Below are positions 7,922-15,866 of a stretch of DNA of 64,000 nt, in pieces. Origin of the DNA: Companilactobacillus formosensis (GTDB lineage: Bacteria > Bacillota > Bacilli > Lactobacillales > Lactobacillaceae); the NCBI RefSeq assembly GCF_005405305.1, contig NZ_BJDU01000004.1, positions 62,001 to 126,000 on the forward strand. The letters run 5' to 3'. The notes under the pieces are model-generated. The model made no database searches. It was given only the letters and a program-made list of their open reading frames with translations, and had not been told where the DNA came from. The translations under genes and the position numbers were made by a program. The first letter of the stretch is position 1. Every line of letters begins with the position of its first letter.

Positions 7922-8291
7922 TAAATACCAAGCAGACCCCGAAATGGTTCAAACTTTTTTCGATAATTACTACCACGACCGTGGCAAAATCAAGTGGCAA
8001 GGTTTTTATTTATCAGATCATACTGCTGCCTTAAAAAAGCAAGCCAAGAAATCTTCCCACCAAAATAATTTACGACCACAACAAGAACTCACAGAAATAA
8101 CCAAGTTCTTAATGCAGTCGTACACCTACAATCAAATTGTTAAAGTACAGTTAAATGTCTTCGACCTAAATAATCACGTAAAAGATGATTTAACTGGAGA
8201 AATACAAGGCTATGATGAAGACATGTTCTATCTAGATAATGGCAAGAAGTTCCACCTAAGTGAAGTAAGAAACGTCGCTATGGTAGCTTAG
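7914..8291 (+). CDS. YolD-like protein
   Basis: 125 residues. The segment YHDRGKIKWQGFYLSDHTAAL (residues about 20-40, quoted in part by the family motif rGxxkWxxfxLsxH) marks the YolD-like family, which is habitually encoded beside Y-family polymerases. The C-terminal half (LTGEIQGYDEDMFYLDNGKK) resembles a small beta-barrel fold. It is the last gene of the LexA-controlled operon. YolD proteins are thought to help or restrain the polymerase; the exact role is unsettled. Confidence 0.75.
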   Translation: MNSKYQADPEMVQTFFDNYYHDRGKIKWQGFYLSDHTAALKKQAKKSSHQNNLRPQQELTEITKFLMQSYTYNQIVKVQLNVFDLNNHVKDDLTGEIQGYDEDMFYLDNGKKFHLSEVRNVAMVA

Positions 8292-8373
8292 TGTTTTTGT
8301 TCTTTATGTTTTTATCTTTTATGTTTTAGGCTTTTATCTTTTAAAGGTTTAAACGAATTTAAATAGAAAGAGA

Positions 8374-8394
8374 TATCTAGTCGGGAGCAAAAGC
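8374..8394 (+). repeat. Short dispersed repeat, copy A
   Basis: TATCTAGTCGGGAGC followed by AAAAGC. It matches copies at 27930, 39601 and 56274 and leads directly into the larger palindromic element at 8387. Confidence 0.6.
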
Positions 8395-8536
8395 CCTGTG
8401 ATGGCTCAGCCGGCAAATTCTACTTAGCGATTTATCGCTTACGTAGAAGACCAATCTTGAAGACTTTGCCCGGTTCTGGGCTTAGCAAAGGCTCCAAGTT
8501 GTGTCGACATTCTCCAGCCAATCACAGGGCTTTTGC
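8387..8536 (+). repeat. Palindromic RNA-like element, copy 1
   Basis: A 150-nt element closed by a long stem: GCAAAAGCCCTGTGATGGCT (8387-8406) pairs with 8516-8536, leaving one bulged A. Inside are a CTAC/AGCGAT hairpin (about 8420-8446) and a 43-nt core (8456-8498) that is itself a stem-loop. Core and bulge are shared with the element at 47269-47386 on the other strand, while the outer stem has a different sequence that still pairs. It lies between the convergent yolD-like and ArsR genes. The 8292-8605 gap holds nothing else I can call. Confidence 0.7.
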
Positions 8537-8605
8537 GGACGACGGCATCCTTAGAAAAAAACTGCCAATTTTTGCCCAAAGAAAAAACCACTAAAAAATA
8601 GTGGC

Positions 8606-8965
8606 TTAAAAATCGTTTTCATCCTCAATAATATGCTCTTTAGTCTGCTTAAAAATAGTAATAATATGCTGATCACTCAAGCGATAATGGATGTTACGTC
8701 CACGTCTCGCGTTAGAAACAAGATTGAGCTGTTTTAAAATACTCAATTGATGTGAGATGGAAGATTGGCTCATATCAAGGGTATCCGCAATCTCACCAAC
8801 GCTTAATGGTGTTTCAGCCAAGGCAAGAATTATTTTTACTCTCGTCATGTCACCGAAGGCTTTGAAGACGTTGACCATTGCTTCGAGATCGTCGTCGTTA
8901 GGGATATTTTGTTTTAAATTATGGAGCGCATTTTGGTGCTCTACTTCAAAATTTTGTTCTGGCAT
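8606..8965 (-). CDS. ArsR/SmtB-family metal-responsive repressor
   Basis: 119 residues. It is a winged helix with the ArsR core FKAFGDMTRVKIILAL and recognition helix SQSSISHQLSILKQLNLV. The N-terminus (MPEQNFEVEHQNAL) and C-terminus (HIITIFKQTKEHIIEDE) carry the Asp/His positions of CzrA-type alpha-5 metal sites, so Zn or Cd sensing is likely. The start at 8965 has AGAGGA upstream; the ATG at 9001 lacks one. It is divergent from a Zn/Cd ATPase gene with an operator dyad between them, the standard repressor-exporter pair. Confidence 0.88.
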   Translation of the reverse strand: MPEQNFEVEHQNALHNLKQNIPNDDDLEAMVNVFKAFGDMTRVKIILALAETPLSVGEIADTLDMSQSSISHQLSILKQLNLVSNARRGRNIHYRLSDQHIITIFKQTKEHIIEDENDF

Positions 8966-9024
8966 AAGTTGTCCTCTTGATTTGAATAGGTTGAAATTCA
9001 TTAGAACCTATTATATTATAATTT

Positions 9025-9048
9025 ATATATGAATGATTGCTCATATAT
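9025..9048. promoter_or_regulatory. ArsR-type operator between repressor and exporter
   Basis: A perfect dyad ATATATGA-N8-TCATATAT lies between the divergent starts. It resembles known CzrA/CadC operators. Confidence 0.8.
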
Positions 9049-9087
9049 TCAAATGAACATGTAAACCTTTTCAAGGAGGATAAATCG

Positions 9088-11007
9088 ATGAAATCATACG
9101 ATGTCCAAGCTGATTACAAAGCAAAAAATAAAGCCAAACGAATCAAAAATGAGTTTAGCAAAGAAACTAAGTTTACCATTATTCGTTTGTTAATATCTTT
9201 TATCTTACTACTATTAGGCTCAAGTTCGCTGGTAACGAGTCCGATTAATGTTATTTTGTTGGTCGCTGCGTACTTAGTCATCGGTAGTCGGATTGTTTAT
9301 AAAGCCATTCGCAATATTTTCCACGGTGAAATTTTTGACGAGAACTTCCTAATGAGTATCGCCACGATTGGTGCCATCATTTTGGGAGAGTATCCTGAAG
9401 CGATTGCCGTCATGTTGTTTTACGAATTAGGGAATGTTTTCGAAGATCTTGCTGTCAATCGTTCCAAGAAGTCAATTTCCGCACTATTAGAAGTTAAACC
9501 TAATTTTGCGATGTTAAAAATCGATAATAAAATGAAAAAAGTCGACCCTAATACGGTTCAAATCGGACAAATTATCGTCGTTCGTCCTGGGGAAAAAATC
9601 CCTTTGGATGGAACAGTAGTTTTGGGTAGCTCATCAGTTGATACGTCAGCTTTGACTGGGGAATCGATGCCCCAAAATATTCAAGTTGGCGACACTGCCT
9701 TGAGTGGATCAATCAACCAGAACGGAACGCTACAAATCAAAGTTACCAAGGTTTACAGTGACTCGACCGTTGCTAAGATTTTGGATTTAGTACAAAACGC
9801 CAGCAGCAAAAAGGCCGGTGCCGAAAAATTCATTACTAAATTTGCCAAAGTTTACACACCAATCGTCGTAGCTTTGGCCGTCATGTTGGCTGTGATCCCA
9901 CCACTAGTTATGCAAGGAGCTTGGAACACTTGGATTTATCGTTCGTTGATTTTCCTAGTAATTTCTTGTCCATGTGCCTTGGTAATCTCGGTTCCATTGA
10001 GTTTCTTCGGTGGAATCGGTGCCGCATCTAAGCAGGGAATCTTGGTCAAAGGTAGCAATTATCTAGAAGCCTTGAACAAAGTCGATACCGTCGCTTTTGA
10101 CAAAACTGGAACTCTAACTCGTGGAAAATTTGCCGTAGTCAAAGTTACTCCAGTCGCTGATATTACCAAAGATCAACTGTTACAAATGGCCGCTAGTGTC
10201 GAGAAGAATTCAACTCATCCGATTGCTAGTTCGATTCAAAGCGCTTATACAGGTAAAGTTTTACCAATCGAAAATGCCACCGAATCTGCTGGTCATGGTT
10301 TGACTGCCGAAGTGGATGATCAAAGAGTTATCGTTGGTAATGCCAAATCAATGCGTGAATCTGGGGTCAATTTTGTTGAATCGACTGATGTTGGAACAAT
10401 CGTCTATGTGGCAGTTGGCAAGAAGTTCTGGGGTCACATCGTGATTGCGGACGAACTCAAGACTGATGCTCAAAAAGCCATTCACTTGTTACATAACCGT
10501 GGAATCAAGCAAACGGTCATGTTGACAGGGGATAATGAAAAAGTCGGTCATTCGATTGCTAAAAAGCTCAAAATGAGTGGAGTTTATACTAATTTATTAC
10601 CAGAAAATAAAGTTTCAATCGTTAATAAATTGTTGAAGAAGTCCCACCAGACAAATCATAAAGTAGCTTTCGTTGGTGACGGAATCAATGATACGCCAGT
10701 CCTAGCAACAGCTGACATCGGATTTGCCATGGGTGGATTAGGATCAGATGCGGCCGTTGAAGCTGCAGATATCGTCATTATGGGCGATGAACCATCCAAA
10801 GTCGCTAGAGCAATGAAAATTGCCAAACGTACCCGTCAAATTGTCATCCAAAATATTTCCTTTGCGTTAATAATTAAAGTTCTTTTCTTATTAATGGGGG
10901 CTTTGGGTATGGTCGATATGTGGCAAGCAGTTTTCGCCGATGTTGGTGTTACTTTGATTGCTGTATTAAACGCCATTCGTTTACAATTAATAAATTTTGA
11001 TAAGTAA
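9088..11007 (+). CDS. P1B-type ATPase, Zn2+/Cd2+/Pb2+ exporter
   Basis: 639 residues. A heavy-metal-pumping ATPase of the plasma membrane. It shows the CPC metal motif in SCPCALVISVPLSFFGG, the phosphorylation site DKTGTLT, the HP motif (STHPIA), GDGINDTP, and DVGVTLIAVLNAIRL in the last helix, whose Asp marks the Zn/Cd (P1B-2) class. The N-terminus is short, Lys-rich and lacks a CxxC metal-binding domain. The start at 9088 follows AAGGAGG; the ATG at 9037 lies inside the operator. Expression should be released by metal through the divergent ArsR. Confidence 0.94.
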   Translation: MKSYDVQADYKAKNKAKRIKNEFSKETKFTIIRLLISFILLLLGSSSLVTSPINVILLVAAYLVIGSRIVYKAIRNIFHGEIFDENFLMSIATIGAIILGEYPEAIAVMLFYELGNVFEDLAVNRSKKSISALLEVKPNFAMLKIDNKMKKVDPNTVQIGQIIVVRPGEKIPLDGTVVLGSSSVDTSALTGESMPQNIQVGDTALSGSINQNGTLQIKVTKVYSDSTVAKILDLVQNASSKKAGAEKFITKFAKVYTPIVVALAVMLAVIPPLVMQGAWNTWIYRSLIFLVISCPCALVISVPLSFFGGIGAASKQGILVKGSNYLEALNKVDTVAFDKTGTLTRGKFAVVKVTPVADITKDQLLQMAASVEKNSTHPIASSIQSAYTGKVLPIENATESAGHGLTAEVDDQRVIVGNAKSMRESGVNFVESTDVGTIVYVAVGKKFWGHIVIADELKTDAQKAIHLLHNRGIKQTVMLTGDNEKVGHSIAKKLKMSGVYTNLLPENKVSIVNKLLKKSHQTNHKVAFVGDGINDTPVLATADIGFAMGGLGSDAAVEAADIVIMGDEPSKVARAMKIAKRTRQIVIQNISFALIIKVLFLLMGALGMVDMWQAVFADVGVTLIAVLNAIRLQLINFDK

Positions 11008-11012
11008 AACAA

Positions 11013-11044
11013 AAACTGATTCCAATTGCGGAGTCAGTTTTTTT
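11013..11044 (+). terminator. Terminator after ATPase gene
   Basis: The stem AAACTGATTCC/GGAGTCAGTTT is followed by seven T residues. A near-identical terminator follows aroE at 15558. Confidence 0.88.
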
Positions 11045-11084
11045 GGTATAAATATGTGCATGAGGTGGTAGCAACCTAATAATG

Positions 11085-11453
11085 TTAATCAAGTATACTA
11101 ATAACCTCAATTTTATTTTGTTTTAAATCAATTTTACAGCGCATATGTTTATTATATCTAGAATCAAAAGCCGTTACTTCAACATGATGTGTGTCTTTAT
11201 ATTTAAAATCACTTAGTCTTGCGGGAATATTTTGCTGCTTGAATAGTAGAACAACTAAACGTTCATAGTTAGCCGGACTAACGGGTATACCATTCTTTTT
11301 AATATATTTTTTAAATCCTTTTGTATTTTTCTTTTTTGTAACTCTAGCAATTTCTCTTTCATATCTTCTGTGGACAGCTTCTTTAGAAATATCTTCACCT
11401 TTAGCGTAAGGTGAACCATAAATTGATCCATGTCCAGTTCTATTCTTGGGCAT
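11085..11453 (-). CDS. Hypothetical protein, basic, 122 residues
   Basis: Very basic N-terminal half (Lys/Arg-rich, with VTKKKNTKGFKKYIKKNG) and a strand-rich C-terminal half (HHVEVTAFDSRYNKHMRCKIDL). No membrane segment and no recognised domain. GAGG lies 7 nt before the start. It sits between the ATPase terminator and the first type I toxin-like module. Comparison with the second module copy suggests that this gene lies on about 490 bp inserted into, or lost from, an otherwise duplicated stretch. Confidence 0.6.
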   Translation of the reverse strand: MPKNRTGHGSIYGSPYAKGEDISKEAVHRRYEREIARVTKKKNTKGFKKYIKKNGIPVSPANYERLVVLLFKQQNIPARLSDFKYKDTHHVEVTAFDSRYNKHMRCKIDLKQNKIEVISILD

Positions 11454-11712
11454 CAGAAAACCTCATTTATAATTTGTTGATACCATTGTATCATTGTTAT
11501 ATCAACGTTTTATAAAAGGATAATTCTATTAAAAAACAAATATATAAATTAGGGAATTCATCCAAAATTAAATATACTAACTGTATAGTCATGCACTTTT
11601 GGGTAGCTCCCAAGTTGGCTTAATCAGAATGTTGAGTAGAGCAATGCCCCTCGTTTATTCCAGAAGGTGGAGGTGTCTGCTATGTCAATCGGAAAAGTTT
11701 GGAGTGTGTGTG

Positions 11713-11808
11713 GTGCAAACCGCTTTTGTAGTGTATATCTTTGCAATTGCTTTCGAGCATTTTGCAAATGGTATCACGACAATCAAAAAAGCTAACCGAA
11801 AAGGTTAG
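11713..11808 (+). CDS. Small hydrophobic peptide, candidate type I toxin, copy 1
   Basis: 31 residues from a GTG start with GGAG 8 nt upstream. The peptide VQTAFVVYIFAIAFEHFANG is hydrophobic and a basic tail ending KKANRKG follows, the usual layout of type I membrane toxins. The frame is chosen by comparing copies: in the second copy (15771) it stays open with few changes. The ATG frame that follows the strong GGAGGTG is cut by a stop there, and the upstream extension is also broken by a stop. A hairpin TTGGG/CCCAA lies in the leader. A convergent antisense RNA overlaps its 3' end. Confidence 0.6.
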   Translation: MQTAFVVYIFAIAFEHFANGITTIKKANRKG

Positions 11809-11880
11809 CTAATCTCCGAATCTATTCCATCTGATGTTGAAGTCATGGGATCACGACTCCCATGGCTTCTTTTCGTTTAC
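11784..11880 (-). ncRNA. Candidate antisense antitoxin RNA, copy 1
   Basis: It is read from the minus-strand promoter at 11887-11915 and ends at the stem AGCTAACC/GGTTAGCT (11790-11810), followed on that strand by six T residues. The RNA of about 97 nt is fully complementary to the 3' end of the toxin-like message, including its stop codon and terminator. This 3'-overlap layout is known from txpA/ratA and bsrG/SR4 modules. Confidence 0.6.
11839..11875 (+). terminator. Terminator of toxin-like message, copy 1
   Basis: The stem GAAGTCATGGG/CCCATGGCTTC, nine-base loop, is followed by a T-rich tail. Confidence 0.7.
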
Positions 11881-11886
11881 AAAGGT

Positions 11887-11915
11887 ATTATATACAAAAA
11901 TTTTCTACTTATCAA
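11887..11915 (-). promoter_or_regulatory. Antisense RNA promoter, copy 1
   Basis: On the minus strand, TTGATA and TATAAT are separated by exactly 17 bp. The second copy keeps both hexamers and the spacing although the spacer sequence differs, which supports function. Confidence 0.75.
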
Positions 11916-11920
11916 TCAAT

Positions 11921-12826
11921 CTAAATATTATTAACAGAAAGCTGTTCACTACGTGATTTAACAAAGTCAGTAAAACTCTTAATCGCCGGCTGATTCTCAA
12001 CTTGTTTCAAAGTTGCCATGTAGAGGATACGTTGCCAATTAGGGTAAGAAATAGGAATAATCTTGACTGGCAAAGTTTGCAAAATCGACATATTAGGAAC
12101 GATGGCGATACCAAAATTATTCGCTACTAATCCAGCAATTGCCTGATCTTCTTCGACTGAATAAGCGCTGATAGGTTGGCCACCGCAGTCATTAAATAAC
12201 TTTTTGATAATTGGATACAGACCACTATTTTTTGCGAAAGTAACTTGCGGGTAATTCAAAGTTTCTGCCAAATCAATACTGGAATGATTGGCTAAGGGAT
12301 GATTGACTGAGGTGATGCAAACCATTGTCTGTTCGGCGACTGGAAAGAAATCCAAATCAGGATAATTGTCCATTTTGGAGCAAAAAGCTACATCGTATTT
12401 TTTATCGCGCAAACCATTCAAGATATCCGGAGATAAACCGGTGTCGGTGTTGAATTGGAAATCGATAGTTTGGTCGCTACTACTATGCAAAAAATTCTGC
12501 GCCATATCGGGAACCCACTTGATACTGAGCGTGCGTAATGAAGCTAGGCGGATAATCGTTTTCTTTTTGTTGAAACTCTTAGCAGTAGCGATGCTTTTGT
12601 CCAGTGAATTCAATGTCGATTCAACACTATTGGCAAAAACACGACCAGCTGGAGTCAAAGTTACATTACGTCCTTGATGACTAAAGAGTTCTAGATTGAG
12701 TTCTTTTTCCAATGAATGGATGGCTTTGGTCAAACTCGGTTGGGTAATGTGCAAGGTTTTAGCAGTTTGGGTGTAATTTTGCGTTCTTGATAAGGCTACG
12801 AAATATCTTAAGTGATCTAAGTTCAT
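11921..12826 (-). CDS. LysR-family transcriptional regulator
   Basis: 301 residues, normal length. The N-terminal helix-turn-helix MNLDHLRYFVALSRTQNYTQ with QPSLTKAIHSLEKELNLELF is typical of LysR; the rest is a two-lobed periplasmic-binding-like effector domain. It is divergent from a three-gene operon of shikimate or quinate type, the usual LysR arrangement, so it probably activates that operon in response to a pathway compound, as QuiR does in Listeria. The effector is inferred. Its 3' end abuts the promoter of the first antisense RNA. Confidence 0.88.
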   Translation of the reverse strand: MNLDHLRYFVALSRTQNYTQTAKTLHITQPSLTKAIHSLEKELNLELFSHQGRNVTLTPAGRVFANSVESTLNSLDKSIATAKSFNKKKTIIRLASLRTLSIKWVPDMAQNFLHSSSDQTIDFQFNTDTGLSPDILNGLRDKKYDVAFCSKMDNYPDLDFFPVAEQTMVCITSVNHPLANHSSIDLAETLNYPQVTFAKNSGLYPIIKKLFNDCGGQPISAYSVEEDQAIAGLVANNFGIAIVPNMSILQTLPVKIIPISYPNWQRILYMATLKQVENQPAIKSFTDFVKSRSEQLSVNNI

Positions 12827-12960
12827 CTAACCCCTTCTCTCTATAGCCAATATACCAAAACCGATAACTTTTAGCTATGAATCATCGAGTATAAAAGCTA
12901 TTGGACGCCTCCAAATGAAACGATTACATTGAAGTTATAGAGCAATGAGGGGGAATTTCT

Positions 12961-13806
12961 ATGACGAAAGAACATCCAATTACTATTAGTTCTTGGACTT
13001 TGGGTGATAAATGTAGCTTCGAGGATCGTTGTAAAGCTGCCAGTCAAGCCGGTTATGATGGAATCGGTTTGCGAGCTGAAACTTATGTCGATGCTTTAAA
13101 TGAAGGCTTATCTGATCAAGATATTTTGGACATGTTAACTAAATATCATCTCAGATGCACCGAAGTCGAATATATCGTCCAATGGTGTGAAGAGCCACGT
13201 TCGTATGAACAAAAATATAAAGAACAAATGTGTTTCCATATGTGCAAATTATTCGGTGTTAAGCACATCAACACTGGTTTGATGGAAGATTATTCAGTCG
13301 ATTACACAGCTAAAAAATTACAAGCCTTGGCTAGTCGTGCTGGTGATTTGATTATCGCTTTGGAACCAATGCCATACAGCGGTTTAACTAATTTCGACAA
13401 AACTTGGAAGATTATTCAAAAAGCCGACTGCAACAACGTTTATATGCTATTGGATATGTGGCACTGGGTCAGAAGCAATCAATCTTATAATTTGTTGACG
13501 AAGGAACAAGCTAAGAAAGTTATTTCGATTCAATTAGACGATGCCTACGCTAGACCTTATGCCAAATCGATTTTACGTGATGAATCGATGCATGACCGTT
13601 TGGCTCCGGGAACTGGCGAATTGGATACTGTCGGCTTTGTCAAAATGATTAAAGATGCTGGTGTCGATCCCAAAGTTATCGGTGTGGAAGTGATCTCTGA
13701 TAACTACATAGCTAAAGGAATCGATTTTGTGGCTGATTATACTTACAAGAATACTGTGAAGGTTTTGCAAGCAGCTTGGCCAGAAATTTTGCAAGAGAAT
13801 AAGTAA
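12961..13806 (+). CDS. Sugar phosphate isomerase/epimerase-like TIM barrel (possible 3-dehydroshikimate dehydratase)
   Basis: 281 residues, AP-endonuclease-2 type TIM barrel. Metal-ligand positions can be seen in IALEPMPYS (Glu), LLDMWHWVR (Asp, His), SIQLDDA (Asp) and VIGVEVIS (Glu). Bacterial quinate and shikimate clusters often contain such proteins acting as 3-dehydroshikimate dehydratase or an isomerase. First gene of an operon with an SDR and a shikimate dehydrogenase, divergent from LysR. Its ribosome binding site is unusual (TGAGGGGG, 12946-12953) and is complementary to the C-rich loop of the RNAs at 39.7-40.6 kb. Confidence 0.7.
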   Translation: MTKEHPITISSWTLGDKCSFEDRCKAASQAGYDGIGLRAETYVDALNEGLSDQDILDMLTKYHLRCTEVEYIVQWCEEPRSYEQKYKEQMCFHMCKLFGVKHINTGLMEDYSVDYTAKKLQALASRAGDLIIALEPMPYSGLTNFDKTWKIIQKADCNNVYMLLDMWHWVRSNQSYNLLTKEQAKKVISIQLDDAYARPYAKSILRDESMHDRLAPGTGELDTVGFVKMIKDAGVDPKVIGVEVISDNYIAKGIDFVADYTYKNTVKVLQAAWPEILQENK

Positions 13807-13821
13807 TTTGGGGGCAGAAAA

Positions 13822-14661
13822 ATGAGTGATAGTTGGTTAGGTTTAAACGATAAAGTTGTTGTTATTACTGGTGCCGTTGGTGGCATGGGTACGAAATTTT
13901 GTGAGGAATTTGCCAAACAAGGTTCAAAAATTGTTTTAGTCGATTTGCTCAAAGATAAGATTGAGAAGTATGCCAAAGAGTTAACTGACAAGTATCATGT
14001 CGAAACTTTGCCAGTAACTTGCGACACAACTAATGAAGAACAAGTCGATGCAGCCGTAAAAGCTGTAGTTGATAAATTTGGCCGTGTTGATGTGTTAGTT
14101 AATACAGCTGCTATTTTGAGATTTTCACCACTTGAGGATTTGCGTTTGGATGAATGGAAGACCGCTCTAAACGTCAATATCACTGGTTACTTCTTGATGT
14201 CACAACGTTTTGGAAAAGTCATGATCAAACAAAAGCATGGTACTTTAGTTCACATTTCAACCGTCGCATCACATTCGCCAGAAACTTACAGTGGGGCTTA
14301 CAGTACAACTAAAGCTGCTGTTGATATGATGTCCAAACAAATGGCTGCTGAATGGGGTCAATTCGGTGTTCGTAGCAACTGCGTTCTCCCATGTTTAGTC
14401 AAAACTCCTTTGTCAGCCAATTTCTACAGTGATCCTAAAGTCGAAGATGGTCGTAAGAAGTTAGTTGCCAGTCGTCGTATCGGAACCCTAGATGATATTG
14501 CTAACACTGTTTTATTCATGAGCAGTGACCGTTCTGATTACACTAATGGTGGTGAAGTAACTGTCGATGGTGGTATCGGAATTATGATGTCGGATCAGAT
14601 TCCAAAACCAGGTGGTCGTCGTCAATACGCTATCGATCATCATCAACCTGCTAGGAAATAG
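13822..14661 (+). CDS. SDR-family NAD(P)-dependent oxidoreductase
   Basis: 279 residues, classical short-chain dehydrogenase. It has the cofactor motif TGAVGGMG near residue 15, NTAA in place of NNAG, the active-site Ser in HISTVASHS, and YSTTK holding the catalytic Tyr and Lys. The C-terminus (GGEVTVDGGIG, then a basic tail) is normal. Located between the TIM-barrel and shikimate dehydrogenase genes with 15-nt and 12-nt gaps, so it should oxidise or reduce a pathway intermediate such as quinate or a dehydroquinate-like compound. Substrate inferred from context only. Confidence 0.82.
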   Translation: MSDSWLGLNDKVVVITGAVGGMGTKFCEEFAKQGSKIVLVDLLKDKIEKYAKELTDKYHVETLPVTCDTTNEEQVDAAVKAVVDKFGRVDVLVNTAAILRFSPLEDLRLDEWKTALNVNITGYFLMSQRFGKVMIKQKHGTLVHISTVASHSPETYSGAYSTTKAAVDMMSKQMAAEWGQFGVRSNCVLPCLVKTPLSANFYSDPKVEDGRKKLVASRRIGTLDDIANTVLFMSSDRSDYTNGGEVTVDGGIGIMMSDQIPKPGGRRQYAIDHHQPARK

Positions 14662-14673
14662 AGGGATATCATT

Positions 14674-15552
14674 ATGGAAAGACACATTTCAGGAACTACC
14701 GGTTTATTCACTTTGTTAGGTTCACCAGTCGGTCATTCAGGTTCTCCAGCTATGTTTAATTACAGTTTTAAGAAACAAGGCTTGGATTATGCCTATTTGG
14801 CTTTTGACGTGAAAAAAGCAGACATGCCTAGAGCTATCGATGCATTGAAGTTATTTAAAGTCCGTGGCAGTAACGTTACCATGCCTTGCAAGACTGTTGC
14901 TGCCAGTTTAGTCAATGAGTTATCACCAGCTGCCAAAATTATCGGAGCTATCAACGTTATCGTGAATGATAATGGTAAATTGACTGGCCACATTACCGAC
15001 GGAATCGGGTTTGTACGTAATTTGAAAGAGCATGGTGTCGACATTGCTAATAAGAAATTAGTTGTTCTCGGTTCTGGTGGAGCAGCCACAGCCATTGAAG
15101 TTCAATCAGCCTTAGACGGAGCTGCAGAAATTACTATCTTCAATAAAAAAGATGAATTTTACCAACGTGCCGAGCAGACTAAACAAAAGATTCAGCAAGC
15201 TAAACCTGAGGTTAAAGTTCAAGTTTGTGATTTGGACGACCAAAATAAATTGAAAGCAGAAATTGCTCGAGCTGATATTTTAGTCAATGCTACAATTGTG
15301 GGAATGAAACCTTTGGACGGCAAATCCTTAGTCGATAAGTCATTCTTGCGTCCCGATTTAGTCGTAGCGGATACAGTTTATAATCCTTTGAAGACTAAAT
15401 TGATTCTAGATGCTGAAAGTATCGGTTGCACCACAGCACCAGGTAAAGGGATGTTGTTGTGGCAAGGAGCTGCTGCTTATAAATTATTCACAGGTAAAGA
15501 CATGCCAACCGCAGAGTATCAAGCTTATGAAAAGAAATTAGCTCAAAAGTAA
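14674..15552 (+). CDS. aroE: Shikimate/quinate dehydrogenase (AroE family)
   Basis: 292 residues. The substrate-binding N-terminal domain has LLGSPVGHSGSPAMFN and NVTMPCKT with the catalytic Lys; TDGIGF supplies the Asp partner. The Rossmann motif is LGSGGAAT, and the C-terminal PGKGMLLWQGA is characteristic. AroE interconverts 3-dehydroshikimate and shikimate. The operon has no other aromatic biosynthesis genes and is run by LysR, so this copy more likely serves uptake or catabolism of plant shikimate or quinate, with a biosynthetic aroE elsewhere. Terminator follows. Confidence 0.85.
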   Translation: MERHISGTTGLFTLLGSPVGHSGSPAMFNYSFKKQGLDYAYLAFDVKKADMPRAIDALKLFKVRGSNVTMPCKTVAASLVNELSPAAKIIGAINVIVNDNGKLTGHITDGIGFVRNLKEHGVDIANKKLVVLGSGGAATAIEVQSALDGAAEITIFNKKDEFYQRAEQTKQKIQQAKPEVKVQVCDLDDQNKLKAEIARADILVNATIVGMKPLDGKSLVDKSFLRPDLVVADTVYNPLKTKLILDAESIGCTTAPGKGMLLWQGAAAYKLFTGKDMPTAEYQAYEKKLAQK

Positions 15553-15557
15553 TAAAA

Positions 15558-15590
15558 AAACTGATTCCAATATTATGGAGTCAGTTTTTT
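15558..15590 (+). terminator. Terminator after aroE
   Basis: The stem AAACTGATTCC/GGAGTCAGTTT followed by T residues is almost the same sequence as the terminator at 11013. Confidence 0.85.
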
Positions 15591-15770
15591 AGTATAAATA
15601 TATAAATTAGGAAATCTATCAGAAATTAAATATACTAACTGTATAGTCATGCACTCTTGGGTAGCTCCCAAGTTGGCTTAGTCAGAATGTTGAGTAGAGC
15701 GACGCCCCTCGTTTAATCCGGAAGATGGAGGTGTCTGCTATGTCAATCGGAAAAGTTTGGAGTGTGTGTG

Positions 15771-15866
15771 GTGCAAACCGCTTTTGTAGTGTATATCTTT
15801 GCAATTGCTTTTGAGCATTTTGCAAATGGTATCGCGATAATCAAAAAAGCTAACCGAGAAGGTTAG
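15771..15866 (+). CDS. Small hydrophobic peptide, candidate type I toxin, copy 2
   Basis: 31 residues from GTG. The peptide differs from copy 1 only in the TT to AI change after NGI and K to E near the end; the Phe codon change is silent. The competing ATG frame is stopped early here by TGA, which points to the GTG frame as the coding one. Leader hairpin TTGGG/CCCAA, GGAG site, terminator and antisense promoter are all preserved. Function as a toxin is inferred from architecture. Confidence 0.6.
   Translation: MQTAFVVYIFAIAFEHFANGIAIIKKANREG

Noticed and set aside
11682-11798. ATG frame MSIGKVWSVCGANRF after a strong GGAGGTG in the first toxin-like module
   Set aside because: In the second copy it is stopped after 24 codons, whereas the overlapping GTG frame stays open. 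It may act as a coupling leader but is not called as the gene.
12827-12960. Repeated AGCTAT sequences between lysR and the shikimate-type operon as a LysR box
   Set aside because: Several overlapping imperfect dyads are possible; no single T-N11-A site stands out enough to annotate.
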